The notes under the pieces were generated by a model. That model worked only from the letters and a program-made list of their open reading frames with translations, was not told the DNA's origin and ran no database searches. Of a DNA stretch of 38,139 nt, positions 35,358 to 38,139 are shown in pieces. The DNA lies in NCBI GenBank assembly GCA_001603075.1, contig LVBB01000154.1, positions 1 to 38,139 on the forward strand. Direction: 5' to 3'. The stretch's first letter is position 1, and each line of letters starts with the position of its first letter. This DNA is from Phycisphaerales bacterium Planc_01. GTDB lineage: Bacteria; Planctomycetota; Phycisphaerae; Sedimentisphaerales; Anaerobacaceae. The translations under genes were made by a program, and so were the position numbers.

Positions 35358-36203
35358 ATGTGTACCGATATCGATATCGTCGAACTGGTCCGCCAGGCAC
35401 AACATGGGGACCGGCAGGCCATGGACCGTCTCGCCGAGGCGGCCCGGGGCAGGCTCTCTGCCTACATCTACCGCCTGACCCTCAACCACGATCTGGCCCA
35501 GGACCTTGTACAGGAGACCCTCCTGAAAATGGTCGAGAACGTCAGGAACATCGAGCGCCCCGATCGATTCTGGCCCTGGCTGTTTCGGACCGCCCTGGGC
35601 CAGGTCCAGCATCACTACCGCGACGAGGCCCGCACCCAGCAGATCGGATTCTCATCGATCAGCCGTCAACGCCTCTCGGACTACCTCGCACACGACCGCG
35701 ACGACGGCCTGGACCGGCTCATGCGGAAGGAACTGGCTGAGGCCGTGGTCGATGCCATGGCTCAGTTGAAACTGACCTACCGAAGCGTACTGACGCTGCG
35801 GTGCTACGAGCAGTTGTCGTTCGCCGAGATCGCCGACATGATGGACTGCAAGGAGTTGCGGGCCCGCGTGTTGTTCTTCCGGGCCAGGCACTCGCTCCGT
35901 CGCCGATTGACCAAACGAGGGTTCGGCAAGGGGTTGTTGCTGACGGCCCTGGGCCTCTTCGGCTGGCTGACGGCCCCGGCCGACACCGCTGCGGCGGGCA
36001 CCACGGTCACCGCCGCCTCCTGCCAGGTGGGAGCCGCCGCCACGATTGCCGGCCTCGCGGGCACCCCCTCCGGCATCGCGACCCTCGTCACTACGACGGG
36101 TCTGACCTTCATGCTCAGCCTGTCCCTCGAACAGATCGCCTGCGCGATTCTGCTCGTCGCCGCCGTGCTTGTCGGCCTGCTGATTGCCTTTGTCTTCGAG
36201 TGA
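35358..36203 (+). CDS. ECF-type sigma factor with hydrophobic C-terminal tail
   Basis: A 281-aa protein. Residues 1-90 form sigma region 2 (AYIYRLTLNHDLAQDLVQETLLKM; -10 recognition and core binding) and 125-185 region 4 (AMAQLKLTYRSVLTLRCYEQLSFAEIADMM; helix-turn-helix for -35). The region 3 linker is short, as in ECF factors. Unusually, residues about 190-281 are mostly hydrophobic, with segments at 192-207, 225-253 and 260-280, so the factor may be membrane-tethered and need no separate anti-sigma factor; none is found next to it. A TACAAT hexamer precedes the start (35325-35330). The start chosen is the first ATG that gives a normal sigma N-terminus; it has no strong Shine-Dalgarno. It lies 500 nt upstream of LamG gene 3. 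Confidence 0.85.
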   Translation: MCTDIDIVELVRQAQHGDRQAMDRLAEAARGRLSAYIYRLTLNHDLAQDLVQETLLKMVENVRNIERPDRFWPWLFRTALGQVQHHYRDEARTQQIGFSSISRQRLSDYLAHDRDDGLDRLMRKELAEAVVDAMAQLKLTYRSVLTLRCYEQLSFAEIADMMDCKELRARVLFFRARHSLRRRLTKRGFGKGLLLTALGLFGWLTAPADTAAAGTTVTAASCQVGAAATIAGLAGTPSGIATLVTTTGLTFMLSLSLEQIACAILLVAAVLVGLLIAFVFE

Positions 36204-36306
36204 CACCCGGCTCTTCGCCGAATACCGAGCCCGAAATCCCCCTGGCAGTCCGCAGAAACGCCGTCGCCACGACACCTGGGCAATCTCAGAATGACCGGAA
36301 AAAAGG

Positions 36307-36335
36307 TTGTTTTCGTGACGTTCATTTGGTATACA
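36307..36335 (+). promoter_or_regulatory. Predicted promoter of LamG gene 3
   Basis: TTGTTT (36307-36312) and TATACA (36330-36335) are spaced by 17 nt, giving a leader of about 360 nt to ATG 36703. Confidence 0.4.
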
Positions 36336-36341
36336 AAGAGG

Positions 36342-36702
36342 TATAGGAAAAGCTCTGTCGAAACCTCCATTGCCGGAGGCGGCGAAGCGATCTGCCTCGC
36401 TCGTCGGTGACGCAGAGGTTTCAATATCGGTCGGAGGTCGTAGCACGGGGTGATTTGCCTGACGCAAATCGATACGGAGACGTCCGGAGAGGGTGTTTTC
36501 GCACGCCGTCATGTCCCTTCATCGATACGAGTGGTCTGTGATCTGCCATGAGAAGGAGGTCGCTACACCCGGTCTGACATTGTCTTCACCCGCCGGAAAG
36601 ATACCCTGACTGCCCGGAAGAAATTTCTTCATCCGGAACGAATTCCGGCTTGTAGCGGGCACAGGGGTTCGAGGTTTGACTGTCTTTTGAAGGAGGACGA
36701 AC
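36342..36702 (+). promoter_or_regulatory. Structured 5' leader of LamG gene 3
   Basis: This leader holds several perfect stems: GAAACCTC (36360-36367) with GAGGTTTC (36415-36422); inside it CCTCC/GGAGG (36364-36379) and AGCGA/TCGCT (36386-36401); GATTTGC/GCAAATC (36452-36470, 5-nt loop); CCGGAA/TTCCGG (36633-36648, loop CGAA); and the palindrome GAAGAAATTTCTTC (36617-36630). The outer stem and CCTCC/GGAGG share bases and exclude each other. AAGGAGG occurs at 36553-36559, well before the true site AAGGAGG near 36690. No known riboswitch class was recognised. Confidence 0.35.
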
Positions 36703-38139
36703 ATGTGTAGAAAGTTAGTGTTATTGGCAACCCTGTTTGCTCTGTTGAGCCCGGCCGGAGCGGTCCTGGCGGGGTTCGACCCGGCCCTCGTGGCCTGGTG
36801 GTCCTTCGATGAGGGCCAGGGCACCGTCGCGGCCGACGGCTCCGGAAACGGCAACGACGGCACCGTCGGCGGTGGCGCGCAATGGGTCGCCGGAAGGTTG
36901 GCCGGCGCGATGCAATTCAATGGCTCCGATGCCGAAATCACGGCGCCTCACATCGAGTTCGACAATCGGAGTTTCACCATCGCAATGTGGATCAATCCGG
37001 TGTTGAGCGGTTCGGCCATCATCTTCTCCCAGAGGGGCTCGGACTCGACGAACCTGAACATGCACATGCGGCTCGGTGGACCCAGCAGCGACGATGCCCC
37101 CGTTCGCGCCGTCCGCTTCGGATTCTACAGCAATGATCTCGATTCACCCGCCGGCGTTTTCCAGGACAACACATGGTACCACGTGACTTTCTGGTATGAC
37201 TACGAGAACCGGGACCGCCGAATCTACGTCGACGGCGAGCAGGTGGCTCAAGATGCAGGCACGCCGTATCTTGGGACATCGGGCAACACCATCATCGGCT
37301 CGTGGGATACGAGTCAGTTCTTCAACGGCATTATTGACGACGTGCAGGTTTACCACAAGGCCTTGTCAGATGGCGAGATCCGGAAGATCATGGCCGGTCT
37401 GGCCGATCAGTCGCTGGCGCAGAGCCCCAGCCCCGACAATGGAGCCATCGACGTTCAGCGTGACGTGGTGTTGAGCTGGACGGCGGGCGAGTTCGCGGCG
37501 ACACACGATGTGTACTTCGGCACCTCGTTCGATGACGTCAATGCAGCCAGCCGGACCAATCCACTGGATGTGCTCCTCAGCCAGGGCCAGGCCGGGACCA
37601 CCTACGATCCCGCCGGGCTGCTCGACTTTGGGACAACGTACTACTGGCGCGTCGATGAAGTCAACGCCGCGCCCGACAATACGATCTTCAAGGGCGAAAT
37701 CTGGAGCTTCACCAGCGAGCCGTTCGCGTATCCGGTTGCGAACATCATCGCCACGAGCAACGGTGATTTCGATGCGGCTGCTGGGCCGGAGAAGACGATC
37801 GATGGTTCGGGCCTCAATGCCGCCGATCAGCATTCCGTCGAGGCGGCAGACATGTGGCTGGCCTATGCCCCGGACGAAGGGCCGTTCTACCTCCAATACG
37901 AGTTCGACCGGGTCTACAAGCTGCACGAGATGCTGGTGTGGAACTACAACGTCCAGTTCGAGCTGCTGTTGGGCTTCGGGCTCAAGGACGTGACCGTCGA
38001 GTATTCGGTGGATGGTGAAGAGTGGACCGCGCTGGGCGACTTCACGTTCGCTCGGGCGACGGCCAAGGCGACATACGAAGCCAACACGACCGTGCCGTTC
38101 GATGGGGTTCCGGTGAAGTTCGTGCGACTGACCATCAAC
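36703..38139 (+). CDS. Secreted LamG / F5-8C protein, copy 3 (cut by window end)
   Basis: An open frame with no stop to the last base (479 codons), so the protein is incomplete at its C-terminus. It has a signal peptide (about 1-23), LamG with WWSFDEGQGT (about 25-230), an Fn3-like segment with VVLSWTAGEFAATHDVYFGT and YYWRVDEVNAAPDN (about 238-345), and the start of the discoidin-like domain with MLVWNYNVQFELLLGFGLKD (about 348 onward). The matching parts are very close to copies 1 and 2 (for example the LLGFGLKDVTVEYS string). AGGAGG just upstream fixes the start. Full length is expected to be about 980 aa by comparison. It lies 500 nt downstream of the membrane-tailed sigma factor. Confidence 0.88.
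   Translation, partial: MCRKLVLLATLFALLSPAGAVLAGFDPALVAWWSFDEGQGTVAADGSGNGNDGTVGGGAQWVAGRLAGAMQFNGSDAEITAPHIEFDNRSFTIAMWINPVLSGSAIIFSQRGSDSTNLNMHMRLGGPSSDDAPVRAVRFGFYSNDLDSPAGVFQDNTWYHVTFWYDYENRDRRIYVDGEQVAQDAGTPYLGTSGNTIIGSWDTSQFFNGIIDDVQVYHKALSDGEIRKIMAGLADQSLAQSPSPDNGAIDVQRDVVLSWTAGEFAATHDVYFGTSFDDVNAASRTNPLDVLLSQGQAGTTYDPAGLLDFGTTYYWRVDEVNAAPDNTIFKGEIWSFTSEPFAYPVANIIATSNGDFDAAAGPEKTIDGSGLNAADQHSVEAADMWLAYAPDEGPFYLQYEFDRVYKLHEMLVWNYNVQFELLLGFGLKDVTVEYSVDGEEWTALGDFTFARATAKATYEANTTVPFDGVPVKFVRLTIN

Noticed and set aside
36617-36630. GAAGAAATTTCTTC palindrome as a DNA-binding operator
   Set aside because: It could be one, but it lies in the transcribed leader well downstream of the promoter and next to RNA hairpins, so it is described as part of the leader instead.
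1-38139. tRNA, rRNA, CRISPR array or insertion sequence
   Set aside because: I looked for tRNA T-loop motifs, regular repeat-spacer patterns, transposase-like ORFs and flanking inverted repeats and saw none that held up.

Overview
The window looks like a chromosomal segment of a GC-rich planctomycete, most likely class Phycisphaerae (Sedimentisphaerales-like). This is inferred from gene content, not from a marker gene. The pointers are very large secreted LamG / F5-8C (discoidin-like) proteins in three copies, orphan type II pseudopilin-like proteins with a DG motif near the C-terminus, a Tat-exported Gfo/Idh/MocA oxidoreductase, a DUF5107-TPR protein, a glycine-rich RRM protein, and an ECF sigma factor with a hydrophobic C-terminal tail. 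No rRNA, tRNA, CRISPR array, transposase or integrase was recognised.

Layout. 1-4350: glycine-rich RNA-binding protein (-), pseudopilin-like protein (+), serine hydrolase fused to a second domain (-), small secreted proline-rich protein (+). 4351-7457: a 0.67 kb gene-poor stretch, then glyoxalase-II-like hydrolase plus secreted propeller-like protein (a two-gene operon), and a small membrane-anchored protein. 7463-11905: first LamG giant with a long leader, then a second pseudopilin. 11921-14877: M14 carboxypeptidase (-), divergent from an HAD phosphatase/EamA transporter pair coupled by an ATGA overlap. 15007-18582: stand-alone asparagine-synthase-type PP-loop protein (+) facing a glycosyltransferase and a SAF-domain dehydrogenase (-), a possible small glycan or metabolite modification cluster. 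18987-23089: AsmA-like protein and a lipoprotein (-). 23380-25046: a sulfatase-fold protein that has lost several catalytic residues, then two overlapping micro-ORFs in an AT-richer patch. 25708-30165: second LamG giant and a Tat-signal Gfo/Idh/MocA oxidoreductase. 30205-35110: MipA-like outer-membrane protein, gamma-glutamylcyclotransferase-like protein and DUF5107-TPR protein (all -). 35358-38139: sigma factor with membrane tail and a third LamG giant cut by the window end.

How the genes may fit together. Much of the content is envelope or extracellular and carbohydrate-facing: LamG/discoidin binding proteins, a sulfatase-like protein, an oxidoreductase, DUF5107-TPR, an outer-membrane protein, AsmA. 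This fits an anaerobic polysaccharide degrader. The best candidates for something undescribed are (i) the three LamG paralogues, each with a sigma70-like promoter about 365-415 nt upstream of the start codon and an internal AAGGAGG inside the leader, one leader holding a terminator-like hairpin and another two competing stems, with a membrane-tailed sigma factor directly upstream of the third copy; (ii) the degenerate sulfatase and adjoining micro-ORFs, where two CCTGT/ACAGG dyads overlap or abut -10 boxes; and (iii) the PP-loop/glycosyltransferase/SAF cluster. Promoters, dyads and terminators were found by eye and are predictions.
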